Source: Archangium sp. (GTDB taxonomy: Bacteria; Myxococcota; Myxococcia; Myxococcales; Myxococcaceae). Taken from it: a stretch of 64,000 bases of DNA. The notes under the pieces are model-generated. The model was not told where the DNA came from. It ran no database searches and worked only from the letters and a program-made list of their open reading frames with translations. The stretch spans positions 55,839 to 119,838 of the forward strand of contig JALHMW010000014.1 in NCBI GenBank assembly GCA_022843845.1. Direction: 5' to 3'. The translations under genes were made by a program, and so were the position numbers. Shown here piece by piece: positions 37,232 to 48,382 of the stretch (the stretch's first letter is position 1; every line of letters starts with the position of its first letter).

Positions 37232-38752
37232 TCACGGCGGGTGGAGGACGCTCCAGATGAAAGCGTCGGTGCCCTCGTTGCCGATGATGACGACGCGGTG
37301 CTCTGGGAGGATTCCGTCGTTCATCGAGTGCGCGAACCCCACTGCACGCTGATCGCCCGGCAGATCCCACGTCGTCACCGACAGCGGCTGCATGCCGATA
37401 CCGAGGCGCAGGAGCACGACGTTTCCCATCGTCGCTGGTGCTGCAGTGTACGGAATGGACTGCCCCGAGATGGTGATGCCCGGCCCATCGACGGTCGCGA
37501 GGACGAGCACCGTGTCGTTGAAGGGCGAACGGATCGCATCGACCGCAGTCAGCGGGCCGTTCGAGGTGAAGGCGGTGACAAACGCGAAGTTCGAGAGCGT
37601 GCGTCGTTCGATGTGCAGCACTCCAAGGGGCTTCTGGCCGACGGTGTAGACGAAGGCGTTTTCGTCAGTCACCAGACGGGTCGGAGCGTTGCCATCGAAC
37701 GAGGGCACGCCGGAGAAGGCGATCGACTCGAACGAGGTGGGTGGCTGGAGTCCGGCGTCAGCCGGATCGAAAGGAATCGCCCCAAGCCGATGCGTCGGCC
37801 CGACCGCAACCGGGTTGCTGATGCTGCTCCCGAGCGTGCAGACGTTGTCGCAGCGCCCAGAGAGGGCGAGTCGCGACATGGGGAGTTCGATGACGTCGTC
37901 AGCCCTCGCGGTTCCTGTCATCGCACTCGAGAAGAGAACGCCGAGGCTCGGCGGCGTCGAGGCTCGGCGCAAGATGGCCTGGGAAGGCAGCGTGCCGTCG
38001 ACCAGACCGACAATCGGGTTCACCAGGCTGCGACTTGCCGGGGCGAGCACCCGCAAACGAACGAGGCGGGTCGTGGAGTTGGGAGATTCCAGAAGGTGAT
38101 CGGCTCCGACGGCGTTGAAGGCAATGGTTGGGGCAACCCGACGCACCATGAGGCCCATGTTGGGGACGCGGCCTCCGATTGCGGTCGTGCCGAGGCCGTC
38201 GCTTGCGATCTGCTCCACGCGCATGTCGCTCGCCCAGTTCATGGTGTGTGTGCTGAGGGGATTGCCAGGCGACGGCTCCCACGTTTCCAGCACCGTCGTG
38301 GTCATCGCCATCGGCTCGCGCACCGTCGCGATCGATGGCAATCCGGCTGCTGGCGACCTGTCGAACGCTGCAACCGCAACGAACCGACTGTTCGGGAACA
38401 CTCGCGAGTTCGTTGGCATTGCGGAGCCGCCCGCCGAGCCGCCCGCGGAGCCGCCCGCCGAGCCGCCCGCGGAACCGCCCGCCAAGCCACCCGCGGAGCC
38501 ACCCGCCGAGCCACCTGCGGAACCGCCCGCCAAGCCACCCGCCGAGGACCCGCCCGCCGAACCACCAGCGCCGCCGCCTCCCGTCGACACGACGCCACCA
38601 TCGGGAACGACGCAGTACCGCTCGCCCATGATTGGCGAGCACACCAGACCGGGAGCGCAGCCCCCGTCCGGCTCACATTCGAAGACGACCCCCACTGGGA
38701 GCCGGGTACACGACGCAACAGCGAGGACGATCAGACTGAAACGAGGCCGCAT
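37232..38752 (-). CDS. Lipoprotein with Gly/Ser-rich linker
   Basis: The protein has 506 residues. The N-terminus MRPRFSLIVLAVASC carries a good lipobox (VASC), so it is a lipid-anchored envelope protein. A small Cys-rich segment (CEPDGGCAPGLVC) and a linker of about 55 residues of GGSAGG-type repeats follow. The C-terminal 380 residues look like a beta-propeller or similar repeat fold, with several WD-less strands. The start could also be ATG 38761, three codons earlier. The exposed domain may bind a partner or a surface ligand; function unknown. Confidence 0.75.
   Translation of the reverse strand: MRPRFSLIVLAVASCTRLPVGVVFECEPDGGCAPGLVCSPIMGERYCVVPDGGVVSTGGGGAGGSAGGSSAGGLAGGSAGGSAGGSAGGLAGGSAGGSAGGSAGGSAGGSAMPTNSRVFPNSRFVAVAAFDRSPAAGLPSIATVREPMAMTTTVLETWEPSPGNPLSTHTMNWASDMRVEQIASDGLGTTAIGGRVPNMGLMVRRVAPTIAFNAVGADHLLESPNSTTRLVRLRVLAPASRSLVNPIVGLVDGTLPSQAILRRASTPPSLGVLFSSAMTGTARADDVIELPMSRLALSGRCDNVCTLGSSISNPVAVGPTHRLGAIPFDPADAGLQPPTSFESIAFSGVPSFDGNAPTRLVTDENAFVYTVGQKPLGVLHIERRTLSNFAFVTAFTSNGPLTAVDAIRSPFNDTVLVLATVDGPGITISGQSIPYTAAPATMGNVVLLRLGIGMQPLSVTTWDLPGDQRAVGFAHSMNDGILPEHRVVIIGNEGTDAFIWSVLHPP
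38421..38580 (-). repeat. Imperfect 12-bp tandem repeats encoding the Gly/Ser/Ala linker
   Basis: Thirteen or so imperfect copies of a 12-base unit (consensus GAGCCGCCCGCG on the + strand) encode GSAG and GLAG on the minus strand. One copy is a variant (GAGGACCCGCCC). Copy number of such units can change by slippage, altering the linker length of the lipoprotein. Confidence 0.8.
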
Positions 38753-38792
38753 CGGAGTCATGAGTCTGTCAGTCGCGCGGACCGGCTTCCAG

Positions 38793-40361
38793 TCACGCCG
38801 CGCGTACCTCGACCCGGAATTGAGCGCCCCTCGCGCTCCCGCTCGCCAGCGCCACGCTGCCCGAGAACGCCCGCAGGAGCGCCGCCGCGATCGAGAGCCC
38901 AAGCCCGGTGCCGCCCGAGTCGCGTGCGGTCGTGAAGAACGGCTCGAAGATGCGCTTCGCGTTCGCCTCCGAGATGCCCGGGCCATCGTCACTGACGTCG
39001 ATGACGATTCGGTCTGCTTCACGGCGCGCGTTGATCCGCACGGTGGCTGCCGGACCCGCGTGTTTGAGCCCGTTCTCGACCAGGTGCCGGAGCGTGGCGT
39101 TGAGCGCGTCGAAAGGAATCCGGGCGCGGAGTCCTTGCTCGGCGTTCACCTCGACCCGCGGCTGCTCGAGGCTCTTCACCACCTCGTTCACATCGGCGGT
39201 TTCGGCGTTGGCGCTGGCGACGTCGGCGCGGGCGAGGAGCATGAGGCGCTCCACCAGGCGGGTCAGTCGGTCCGTGTCGGCGCGCAGGTTCGAGAGGAAC
39301 TTCCTTCGCTGCTCCGCGCTCAACGCCTCGTAGTCGTCGGTGAGGAGCTCGATCGCGCCGCGCATCGCCGAGAGCGGGGTCTTGAACTCGTGCGAGACGC
39401 TCGAGGTGAAGCCCTGAATGTAGCGGGCCCGTTGATCGAGCAGCCCGGCCATCGCCTCGAGGCTGGTCGAGAGCTCCGCGAGCTCGGCGACCCGCGGCCG
39501 GGGAATCGCGCGGGAGCCCTCGACGTCGCCGACCGAGATCGCCCGGGTCTGCTTCACCAGCGCGCGAACTGGCCGCACCACGACGATCGACAGCCCCAGC
39601 ACCACGAGCGTGATGACTCCCAGCAGCACGGCGGTGGTCGCGCCCAGGTTCTTGCGATCGCCGTAGACGGCCTTCGCGAGCGTCATCGGCGTGCGCAGGA
39701 GCAGCACCACGCCCCAGACCCGGCCGTGACGAATCACCGGGAGCGCGACGACGACACGAATCGCGTTCGATCGCGACAGGCCCTCGAGCGCCGAGTCGGC
39801 GGCTTCTTTCGGGCGCTCCCGCAAGAGGCTGACCGCTTCGCCCGTCAGCGCGCGCTGGAACTCGACCCTGCTCTCCACGGAATGGTCGATGTTGCCTTCC
39901 TGGCTCGACGCCAGCACGACGCCGTTGACGTCGACGAGGCGCAGGCCCGCCAGCGTCGTCTTGCTCACCTCTTCGAGGAGCCCGGTCATCGACAGCGCGG
40001 CCTCCTTCGCCGTCGGATCGGGGGCACGGGTGGCAGGCGGCGCGGGCGGTGGCGCCGGGAGCACGGGGTCGCTCGCGCGCAGCATCGGCACCAGCGGCGT
40101 CAGGGTCGGATCTGCCGCGCGAGGGCGCTGCACCTGGGCGGGGAGCCCGTAGCTCGTCTCGTCGTCGAGCCGCTGGGCGAGCTGGAGCGCGAACACCTCG
40201 GAGATCACCGCGCCCTGCGCGAGCAGCTCGCCTTCGGTCTGCCGCACGAGCTGGTCGTCGTAGAACCGCACGAGCGAGAGCCCGCCGATCGCCGCCACCA
40301 TGGCGATGACGGCCACCGCGGCCAGCACCATCCACAAGCGCGGCCTCCACGGCATCGTCAC
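38793..40361 (-). CDS. Sensor histidine kinase
   Basis: The protein has 522 residues. Two membrane helices (about 11-31 and 240-262) enclose a periplasmic sensor domain of about 200 residues, with a Pro-rich insertion near 105-115. A HAMP linker (VVRPVRALVKQTRAISVGD), a HisKA domain with phospho-acceptor His324 in SVSHEFKTPLSAM, and an HATPase domain (N box HLVENGLKHAG, DDGPGI, FEPFFTT, GGTGLGLS) are complete. GTG 40361 overlaps the stop of the response regulator gene. It forms a two-component pair with the downstream-coordinate regulator; the stimulus is unknown. Confidence 0.95.
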   Translation of the reverse strand: MTMPWRPRLWMVLAAVAVIAMVAAIGGLSLVRFYDDQLVRQTEGELLAQGAVISEVFALQLAQRLDDETSYGLPAQVQRPRAADPTLTPLVPMLRASDPVLPAPPPAPPATRAPDPTAKEAALSMTGLLEEVSKTTLAGLRLVDVNGVVLASSQEGNIDHSVESRVEFQRALTGEAVSLLRERPKEAADSALEGLSRSNAIRVVVALPVIRHGRVWGVVLLLRTPMTLAKAVYGDRKNLGATTAVLLGVITLVVLGLSIVVVRPVRALVKQTRAISVGDVEGSRAIPRPRVAELAELSTSLEAMAGLLDQRARYIQGFTSSVSHEFKTPLSAMRGAIELLTDDYEALSAEQRRKFLSNLRADTDRLTRLVERLMLLARADVASANAETADVNEVVKSLEQPRVEVNAEQGLRARIPFDALNATLRHLVENGLKHAGPAATVRINARREADRIVIDVSDDGPGISEANAKRIFEPFFTTARDSGGTGLGLSIAAALLRAFSGSVALASGSARGAQFRVEVRAA

Positions 40362-41053
40362 GGCAGGCCCAGGCGGTACCCCACGCCATGCACCGTCTCG
40401 ACCACCGTTCCGCCCGCCGCGGCGAACTTCTGACGCACGCGGCGAATGTGGCTGTCGACGGTTCGATCGCTCACCACCACGCCGTCGTAGGCCCGATCGA
40501 TCAGCTCATCGCGCGTGAAGGCCTTCGTCGGAGCACGCAGCAGGCTCGCCAGCAGCTGGAACTCCATCACCGTCAAGGTGACCTCGGCGCCGTTCCAGAA
40601 GGCCCGCCAGGCCTCGAGATCGAGCGACAGCGGACCGCGCGTGAGCGTGCGCTCGTTCGCGGCGGCTGCGACCGGGGCGGGCGCCGGCTCCGCGCGCCGC
40701 AGCACGGCTTTTACGCGCGCGACCAGTTCGCGGGGAGAGAACGGCTTGGTGACGTAGTCGTCGCCGCCCAGCTCGAGGCCCAGCACGCGATCGAGCTCGT
40801 CATCGCGAGAAGACAGGAAGACGATCGGCACGCGGCTCGTCGCGCGAATGCGCCGGCAGACCTCGAACCCGTCGAGCTCCGGCATCATCAGATCGAGCAC
40901 GATCGCGAGCGGGTGGTGCTTCTCGAAGGCCTCGACGCCGGCCCGACCGTCGTGAGCCTCGACGACGTCGAAGTGCTGCAGCTCGAGCGCGACCCGCACC
41001 ACCTCGCGGAGGTTCGGGTCGTCGTCGACGATGAGAATGGGGCCCTTCTGCAC
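40358..41053 (-). CDS. OmpR/PhoB-family response regulator
   Basis: The protein has 231 residues. The receiver domain has the acidic pair in LIVDDDPN, phospho-acceptor Asp54 in IVLDLMMPELDG, and Lys in TKPF. The C-terminal winged helix has VTLTVMEFQLLASLL, TVDSHIRRVRQKF and VHGVGYRLG. It starts at GTG 41053 and is followed, with a four-base overlap, by its sensor kinase. The target genes are not evident, although a membrane protein with CreD-like topology lies 5 kb away. Confidence 0.95.
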   Translation of the reverse strand: MQKGPILIVDDDPNLREVVRVALELQHFDVVEAHDGRAGVEAFEKHHPLAIVLDLMMPELDGFEVCRRIRATSRVPIVFLSSRDDELDRVLGLELGGDDYVTKPFSPRELVARVKAVLRRAEPAPAPVAAAANERTLTRGPLSLDLEAWRAFWNGAEVTLTVMEFQLLASLLRAPTKAFTRDELIDRAYDGVVVSDRTVDSHIRRVRQKFAAAGGTVVETVHGVGYRLGLP

Positions 41054-41175
41054 GGCCTGAAGTCTACCCGATCACCACGCCGTCATCGGGCCGATGTCCT
41101 TCACCTGGAAGCCGGCCTGCCCGACGTTAGGATTCATCGAACCGCTGGCCGCGCGCGGCGGCTCAGAGTGACGCC

Positions 41176-41913
41176 ATGATGGCCTTCGTCGCTGGTGCCC
41201 TGCTGGGGGTCGTCTTCTCCGTGCTCGGCGCGGGCGGGGGCATTCTTGCCGTGCCGGTGTTGCTGATCGCCTTCAAGACGTCCGTCGCCGAAGCAACGGG
41301 CGCGGGGCTCGCGGTGGTGTGGGTCGCCGCCGTCGCAGGGGCCATCAGTCATGGGCGCGCGGGCCGGCTCGACGTGCGGGTGGGCCTCACGTTCGGCCTG
41401 CCCTCGGTGGTCGGCGCGGTGGGCGGCGCGAAGCTCCACACGCTCGTGCCTGAGCAGGTGACGCTCGCCCTTTTCGCGCTCGTGTTGCTCACTGCGGTCG
41501 CAGCCATGTTCCGGAAGAAGCCCGAGACCGCTGCCTCGCCTGTCGCCACCTGGGCCATCGTCGCCGCCGGCGTCGCGACGGGCGTGTTGACGGGCTTCCT
41601 CGGCGTGGGCGGTGGCTTCCTGATCGTGCCGGCGCTCACCCTCTGGGCGGGGCTCCCGCTGCATCGCGCGGTGGGCACCTCGATGGCCGTCATCGCGATG
41701 AGCAGCCTGTCTGGGGCCGTCGTGCATCTCCTCGCCGGTCATGTGCCGCTCTCGTTGGTGCTCCCGATGGGGGCCGGAGCGGTGGTCGGCGCGGTGCTCG
41801 GCGCCCCGCTCGCGGGTCGCCTGCCCGAACGCCCGTTGAAGATCGGGTTTGCGGTGCTCGCGTTGGCCGTCGCCGTCAGTATGGGCGCGAAGGCGTTCAC
41901 GCAGGCAGGATGA
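41176..41913 (+). CDS. TSUP (TauE/SafE) family transporter
   Basis: The protein has 245 residues and about eight membrane helices in two similar halves. GVVFSVLGAGGGILAVPVLL in the first half and TGFLGVGGGFLIVPALTLW in the second are the diagnostic duplicated motifs. Members export sulfite, thiosulfate or organosulfur anions. It sits directly upstream of a persulfide dioxygenase-like hydrolase, a pairing known from sulfide-detoxification (bigR/blh-type) operons, which supports a role in sulfur-anion efflux. Confidence 0.9.
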   Translation: MMAFVAGALLGVVFSVLGAGGGILAVPVLLIAFKTSVAEATGAGLAVVWVAAVAGAISHGRAGRLDVRVGLTFGLPSVVGAVGGAKLHTLVPEQVTLALFALVLLTAVAAMFRKKPETAASPVATWAIVAAGVATGVLTGFLGVGGGFLIVPALTLWAGLPLHRAVGTSMAVIAMSSLSGAVVHLLAGHVPLSLVLPMGAGAVVGAVLGAPLAGRLPERPLKIGFAVLALAVAVSMGAKAFTQAG

Positions 41914-41973
41914 ACGAGAACCGTCGCCCCTTCGCTCTGGCTCATGGAGCGCAACGTTGCCCAAGGAGAGACC

Positions 41974-42828
41974 ATGCAGCTCGAGACCTTCTTCGATGAG
42001 CGGACCTTCACCCTCACGTATGTCGTGTTCGACGAGGCGACGAAAGACGCCGTGATCCTCGACCCGGTGCTCGACTACGAGCCGTCGGGCGGCAAGCTGT
42101 GGACGGAGTCGCTTCAGCGGGTGGCGGCCTTCGTCGACGCGAAGAAGCTCATCGTCCACTTCGTGCTCGAGACGCACCCGCACGCCGACCACCTCTCGGG
42201 CGGCCAGTGGCTGAAGCAGCGGTACGGCGCGAAGGTCGGCATCAGCGAGCGCATCGTCGAGGTGCAGGGCGTGTTCAAAGACGTGTTCGCGCTCGATCAG
42301 CTCCCGACCGACGGGCGGCAGTTCGACGTGCTGGTGAAGGATCGTCAGGTGCTCCGCGCAGGAGCGCTCAGCGTCGAGGTGATCGCCACGCCAGGCCACA
42401 CGCCCGCGTGCGTCAGCTTCAAGGTCGACGACGCCGTCTTCACCGGAGACGCGCTGTTCCTCGACGACGTCGGCGTGGGCCGCTGTGACTTTCCGAAGGG
42501 TGACGCCGCGGCGCTGTACGACTCGGTCACCACCCGCCTCTTCACGCTGCCTGACGCAACGAGGCTCTTCACCGGCCACGACTACCCGCCAGCCGGGCGG
42601 ACCTGGCGCTCGATGACGACGGTAGGCAGCGCGAAAGAGGCGAACGTGCAGCTGCCGGTGGCGATGCCGAAGGCCACCTTCGTCGAGAAGCGCACGGCCC
42701 GCGATCGCACGCTCAGCCCGCCCCGGCTGCTGTACCCGTCGGTGCAGGTGAACATCAACGCGGGGCTGCTGCCTGAGCCGAAGGCCAACGGGCGCCGGTA
42801 CCTGGTGACGCCGCTCAACGGCCCTTGA
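41974..42828 (+). CDS. Metallo-beta-lactamase-fold hydrolase, persulfide dioxygenase-like
   Basis: The protein has 284 residues. AAGGAG at 41963-41968 fixes ATG 41974. The metal motif HPHADHLSGG (HxHxDH), the later His in TPGHTPACV, the Asp in FTGDALFLDDVG and the His in FTGHDYPP are all present. The length and the extended C-terminal part fit the Blh/ETHE1-related group, which oxidises glutathione persulfide to sulfite. With the TSUP transporter it would form a two-gene sulfide/persulfide detoxification unit. No rhodanese domain or BigR regulator is adjacent. Confidence 0.85.
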   Translation: MQLETFFDERTFTLTYVVFDEATKDAVILDPVLDYEPSGGKLWTESLQRVAAFVDAKKLIVHFVLETHPHADHLSGGQWLKQRYGAKVGISERIVEVQGVFKDVFALDQLPTDGRQFDVLVKDRQVLRAGALSVEVIATPGHTPACVSFKVDDAVFTGDALFLDDVGVGRCDFPKGDAAALYDSVTTRLFTLPDATRLFTGHDYPPAGRTWRSMTTVGSAKEANVQLPVAMPKATFVEKRTARDRTLSPPRLLYPSVQVNINAGLLPEPKANGRRYLVTPLNGP

Positions 42829-43091
42829 GCCCGACAGTGCCCGCAACCGCTTGACGAGCGCGATCCTCAGGGAGTGCCGGTGCTCGTGCTCGAGTACTCA
42901 CCGGACGTGGTGCGCGAGGGCGGCTCCGCCGCGTCGAGGTGGGAGGGACCCGGGCTCCTGGCTCGCGACACGCATTCACGAGACTCGCAGCGCCGACAGT
43001 CATGGTGCCTGACGAGGGTGCCGCCCGCGAGCGTCCCCCGCCGACAACTTCTTCGTCAGCATGATGGCCGCCATCGCCTTCAGTGGCGGCT

Positions 43092-43520
43092 TCACGTCGC
43101 GCTTTCGAGGTGAGCCTCATGCTCGAGCAGGGCGGTCGCCTCGGTGAGCCAGCGCTCGTGCCGATCGAGCTCCTGCTGGAGGAGGGCGGCCGTCATCGGG
43201 CTCTGCGCGCGCTGTCGCAACTCGCGAAGCCTGGCCTCCACCTCGGCGCGCTCGGCTCGCAGGGCCTGGTGTTCGGCTCGACGACACTCGACTCCCTGGC
43301 CATCGATCTCGGCGACGACGGCGCCGGCCGGGCCCTTCGTCAGCAGCGGCGTCCACCGGGCCGTCACCACGCCGGCCTGAGGGCTCGTCAGCGGCACCAG
43401 CGCGCAGTGGTCGGGCACCGAGAGCCAGGCCAGCGGCTGAGCGAGTGTCACGACGTCGCCCTCTGCGACGCACCACTCGAGCCAGAGGTGCGGGGCGATC
43501 GTCGGCAGGCAGACGCGCAT
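43092..43520 (-). CDS. Lipoyl/biotinyl-fold protein lacking the modified lysine, with coiled coil
   Basis: The protein has 142 residues. The first 75 residues follow the lipoyl-domain pattern: hydrophobic start, WCVAEGDVVTLAQPL, then the hairpin position VPDHCALV, SPQAGVV and the closing GPAGAVVAEIDG. Where lipoyl and biotinyl domains carry the modified Lys, this protein has His38. The C-terminal half is a charged helical coiled coil (about 80-140). It may be a structural relative rather than a swinging-arm carrier. It lies downstream of the nrdJ terminator. Confidence 0.6.
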   Translation of the reverse strand: MRVCLPTIAPHLWLEWCVAEGDVVTLAQPLAWLSVPDHCALVPLTSPQAGVVTARWTPLLTKGPAGAVVAEIDGQGVECRRAEHQALRAERAEVEARLRELRQRAQSPMTAALLQQELDRHERWLTEATALLEHEAHLESAT

Positions 43521-43565
43521 CGAGCTTCAGAGTCCCCCGGTTGGCGGTGGGGTTCTCTTCGGGCC

Positions 43566-43596
43566 AAAAGAAAACGGCCCCGGTTTCCCGAGGCCG
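43566..43596 (-). terminator. Intrinsic terminator of nrdJ
   Basis: Read on the minus strand, a nine-base-pair stem (43575-43583 with 43588-43596, one G-T pair) closes a GAAA tetraloop and is followed by TTTTCTTTT (43574-43566). This is a textbook rho-independent terminator about 100 bases after the nrdJ stop. Confidence 0.9.
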
Positions 43597-43693
43597 CTCC
43601 CCCTTCATCGAAGGCTTCGACAGTGACAGGGATCGCGTCGCCGCATCCCCCGTCGTTGCTCCATGAAGGAGCACAGCGGAGCCTTCAAACTCG

Positions 43694-46474
<2,781 letters not shown>

Positions 46475-46602
46475 GTGGATTTCCCCTCGAGTGTTGCAGC
46501 GTGGTCTGACGTGTGACTGCGTGTGTGGGTGACGAGAGACGACTGATCACCCCTCAGGAAGACTGCCCCCGGGGGTGCAAAGCATGAAAGGTGGGAGTTT
46601 TC

Positions 46603-46631
46603 GCACCCGGGATCCCTCCCGGACCGGGTGC
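46603..46631 (-). promoter_or_regulatory. Hairpin in the nrdJ leader
   Basis: On the minus strand GCACCCGG (46631-46624) pairs perfectly with CCGGGTGC (46610-46603) around a 13-base loop. The hairpin lies about 130 bases upstream of the nrdJ start, inside a leader of about 200 bases. It is not followed by a T-run, so it is not a typical terminator. It could be part of a structured regulatory leader. Confidence 0.5.
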
Positions 46632-46692
46632 TACAGGGTGCTTCGCCTCCGAAATTCGAGGCTGCTTATGCGCTCGCCACATTTCGGTGTCA

Positions 46693-46720
46693 AGAGTAGA
46701 ACCCCAACATGTTGTGTCAA
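46693..46720 (-). promoter_or_regulatory. Predicted sigma-70 promoter of nrdJ
   Basis: On the minus strand a perfect TTGACA (46720-46715), a 16-base spacer and TACTCT (46698-46693) form a good vegetative-type promoter. A second TTGACA (46694-46689) overlaps its -10 and could serve a weaker start. The leader to the nrdJ ATG would be about 210 bases. Confidence 0.6.
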
Positions 46721-46749
46721 ATTTTCGACCGATACCCAACACTTAGGGG
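46702..46749 (-). promoter_or_regulatory. Possible pair of NrdR boxes at nrdJ
   Basis: Two similar 16-base elements lie at 46702-46717 and 46734-46749; both share TGTTGGG on the minus strand and are offset by exactly 32 bases (three helical turns). Against the NrdR consensus as I remember it, the inner one matches 12 of 16 positions (ACACAACATGTTGGGG) and the outer one about 10. The inner box lies in the promoter spacer, where a repressor would block RNA polymerase. Confidence 0.45.
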
Positions 46750-46771
46750 GTTTTTACACCCCTGTGGAAAA

Positions 46772-47102
46772 CTCGAACTCGTCGCAGGCCGGTAAATCGG
46801 CCTCCGAGCACGGTTCAGCCGAAAAGTGCGACAGCCTGCGCATGAGATGCGCTTCTGCGTGGGATCATGGCCCTCCATCGCTTTTCATCGATGGGTGTTT
46901 GGCCGGTGGCCGTGTTTGCTGAGTGTGTGTGTCGCGAGTTGATCGAGTTCCTCTCGGAAGCGCACCGCTGTGCTTGACGAACAGGTGTTTTGCGCGCCCC
47001 GCACCATCAGCCACGGTGCCCACGGGAGCGCGCGAAACCCACCACTGGCGGGGCAGCATCGCGGGCTGGCAGAACGCTCCGGGCGGGCCTATCAACCGCC
47101 GC
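46772..47102. other. Intergenic stretch between the nrdJ control region and the ferredoxin gene
   Basis: About 330 bases contain no gene I can support. The ferredoxin frame is open back to 46923, but the conserved part begins at 47103. The stretch probably holds the rightward promoter of the ferredoxin gene; a TTGACG at about 46974 is the only -35-like sequence noticed. Just outside it, TGTGGAAAA at 46763-46771 matches the loose DnaA-box form. Confidence 0.35.
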
Positions 47103-47438
47103 ATGCCTCCTCCGTACACGCGCCAGGTCTTCGTCTGCACCAACCGCCGCCCCGACGGCGCCCCGAAGGGCTGCTGCGCGTCGAAAGGCGGCGAAGAGCT
47201 CCGACTGGCGCTCAAGAAGGAGCTCGACGCCCAGGACGTGAAGGGCACGCGCATCAACACCGCCGGCTGCCTCGACGCCTGCGAGCGCGGCATGGCGCTG
47301 GTCGTCTACCCGGAGCAGGTCTGGTACGGCCCGGTGACGAAGGACGACGTGAAGGAGATCGTCTCGGCGCACCTCAAGGGCGGGCAGGTGGTCGAGCGGC
47401 TGCGCATGACGCTGCCGATCGATCGCAAGCGCGACTGA
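47103..47438 (+). CDS. Thioredoxin-like [2Fe-2S] ferredoxin
   Basis: The protein has 111 residues. The Cys pattern of thioredoxin-fold [2Fe-2S] ferredoxins is clear: Cys12 in VFVCTNRR, Cys24/25 in KGCCASKGG, then Cys56 and Cys60 in NTAGCLDACERG. VVYPEQVWYGPVTKDDV is the typical C-terminal strand-loop. It probably carries electrons or serves in Fe-S handling. It ends three bases before the convergent LysR gene. An earlier start is possible, but the added residues look non-conserved. Confidence 0.88.
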   Translation: MPPPYTRQVFVCTNRRPDGAPKGCCASKGGEELRLALKKELDAQDVKGTRINTAGCLDACERGMALVVYPEQVWYGPVTKDDVKEIVSAHLKGGQVVERLRMTLPIDRKRD

Positions 47439-47441
47439 GCG

Positions 47442-48317
47442 TCACGAGAGATCGGGCGCTCGCTGGACGACGAGGTCGATGAAGCGCCGCACCCGCAACG
47501 GCATCGAGCGCTGATGATGGGTGAGCACCTGGACCTGCCCCGTGCGCAGCCGCACGCCTCGCAGCAGGTGCACGAGCTGGCCGGCCGAGACCGCCGGCTT
47601 CACCAGAAACGATGGCAACAAGGCGACGCCCAGGCCTGCGCACGCCGCCGCGAAGCGGGTCTCGAGGTGCGCGATGACGGTCGACGGCTCCAGACCCACG
47701 GGCGCATCGTCGAGCGTCCAGGTCTCGTCGGGGCGTGCGAGCACGGCGTGATGGGTCTTCAGCTGCGCGATCGTTCGGGGCGTCCCCGCGCTCGACAGGT
47801 AGCCCGGTGACGCGACGAGCTGGAGCGAGGCCCGGCCGAGGCGCCGGCTCACCAGGCTCGAGTCCGGGCTGTCTCCCACGCGGATCGCGAGGTCGACCTC
47901 CTCCTCGAGCAGGCTGACGCGCCGATCGGTGAGGAGCAGCTCCACCAGCACCTTCGGGTTGTGCTCGCGGAACTCGGCGATGATCGGCACGAGAAACTGG
48001 CGGCCGTAGAGCAGGGGCGCCGACACCCGCAGCTGGCCCGACGGCTCCTGCTGGGCGCGTTCGGCCTCGGTCAGGGCTTCGGTGATCGACGCCAGGGCTG
48101 CCTCGGCACGCTCGATGACCCTCGCGCCTGCAGGCGTCGGCTTCATCGTCCGGGTGGTCCGCTCGAGGAGCGGCAACCCCAGCGCAGCCTCGGCGTCGAG
48201 CACGCGGCGAGACACCCACTGTTTGCTGGTGCCCATCGCGCGAGCGGCTGCGGTGAAGCTGCCAGCGCGGACCACTCGAACGACGACGTCGAGCGCGTTC
48301 AGGTCGATTGTCTTCAT
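47442..48317 (-). CDS. LysR-family transcriptional regulator
   Basis: The protein has 291 residues. The N-terminal winged helix is standard (LDVVVRVVRAGSFTAAARAMGTSKQWVSRRV, described here by its start and end around residues 9-39). The C-terminal periplasmic-binding-protein-like effector domain begins with GQLRVSAP and includes EVDLAIRVGD. It is divergently arranged with the pirin gene, 65 bases apart, the classic layout for a LysR regulator and its target. The shared gap contains TAGCTGAGACAAAG, a possible T-N11-A site. Confidence 0.93.
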   Translation of the reverse strand: MKTIDLNALDVVVRVVRAGSFTAAARAMGTSKQWVSRRVLDAEAALGLPLLERTTRTMKPTPAGARVIERAEAALASITEALTEAERAQQEPSGQLRVSAPLLYGRQFLVPIIAEFREHNPKVLVELLLTDRRVSLLEEEVDLAIRVGDSPDSSLVSRRLGRASLQLVASPGYLSSAGTPRTIAQLKTHHAVLARPDETWTLDDAPVGLEPSTVIAHLETRFAAACAGLGVALLPSFLVKPAVSAGQLVHLLRGVRLRTGQVQVLTHHQRSMPLRVRRFIDLVVQRAPDLS

Positions 48318-48382
48318 AGCTGAGACAAAGCGTCACGCGGTGGTGCATTGTCAATCTCGAGCGCGCTGCGCATGGTTGGAAG

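Noticed and set aside
42829..43091. Possible small gene or remnant between the hydrolase and the lipoyl-fold gene
   Set aside because: Short frames on both strands (one ending near 43090) show no recognisable domain or ribosome site.
46475..46760. Cobalamin riboswitch upstream of nrdJ
   Set aside because: A natural expectation for a B12 enzyme, but the conserved B12-box wording was not found by eye; only a simple hairpin is seen.
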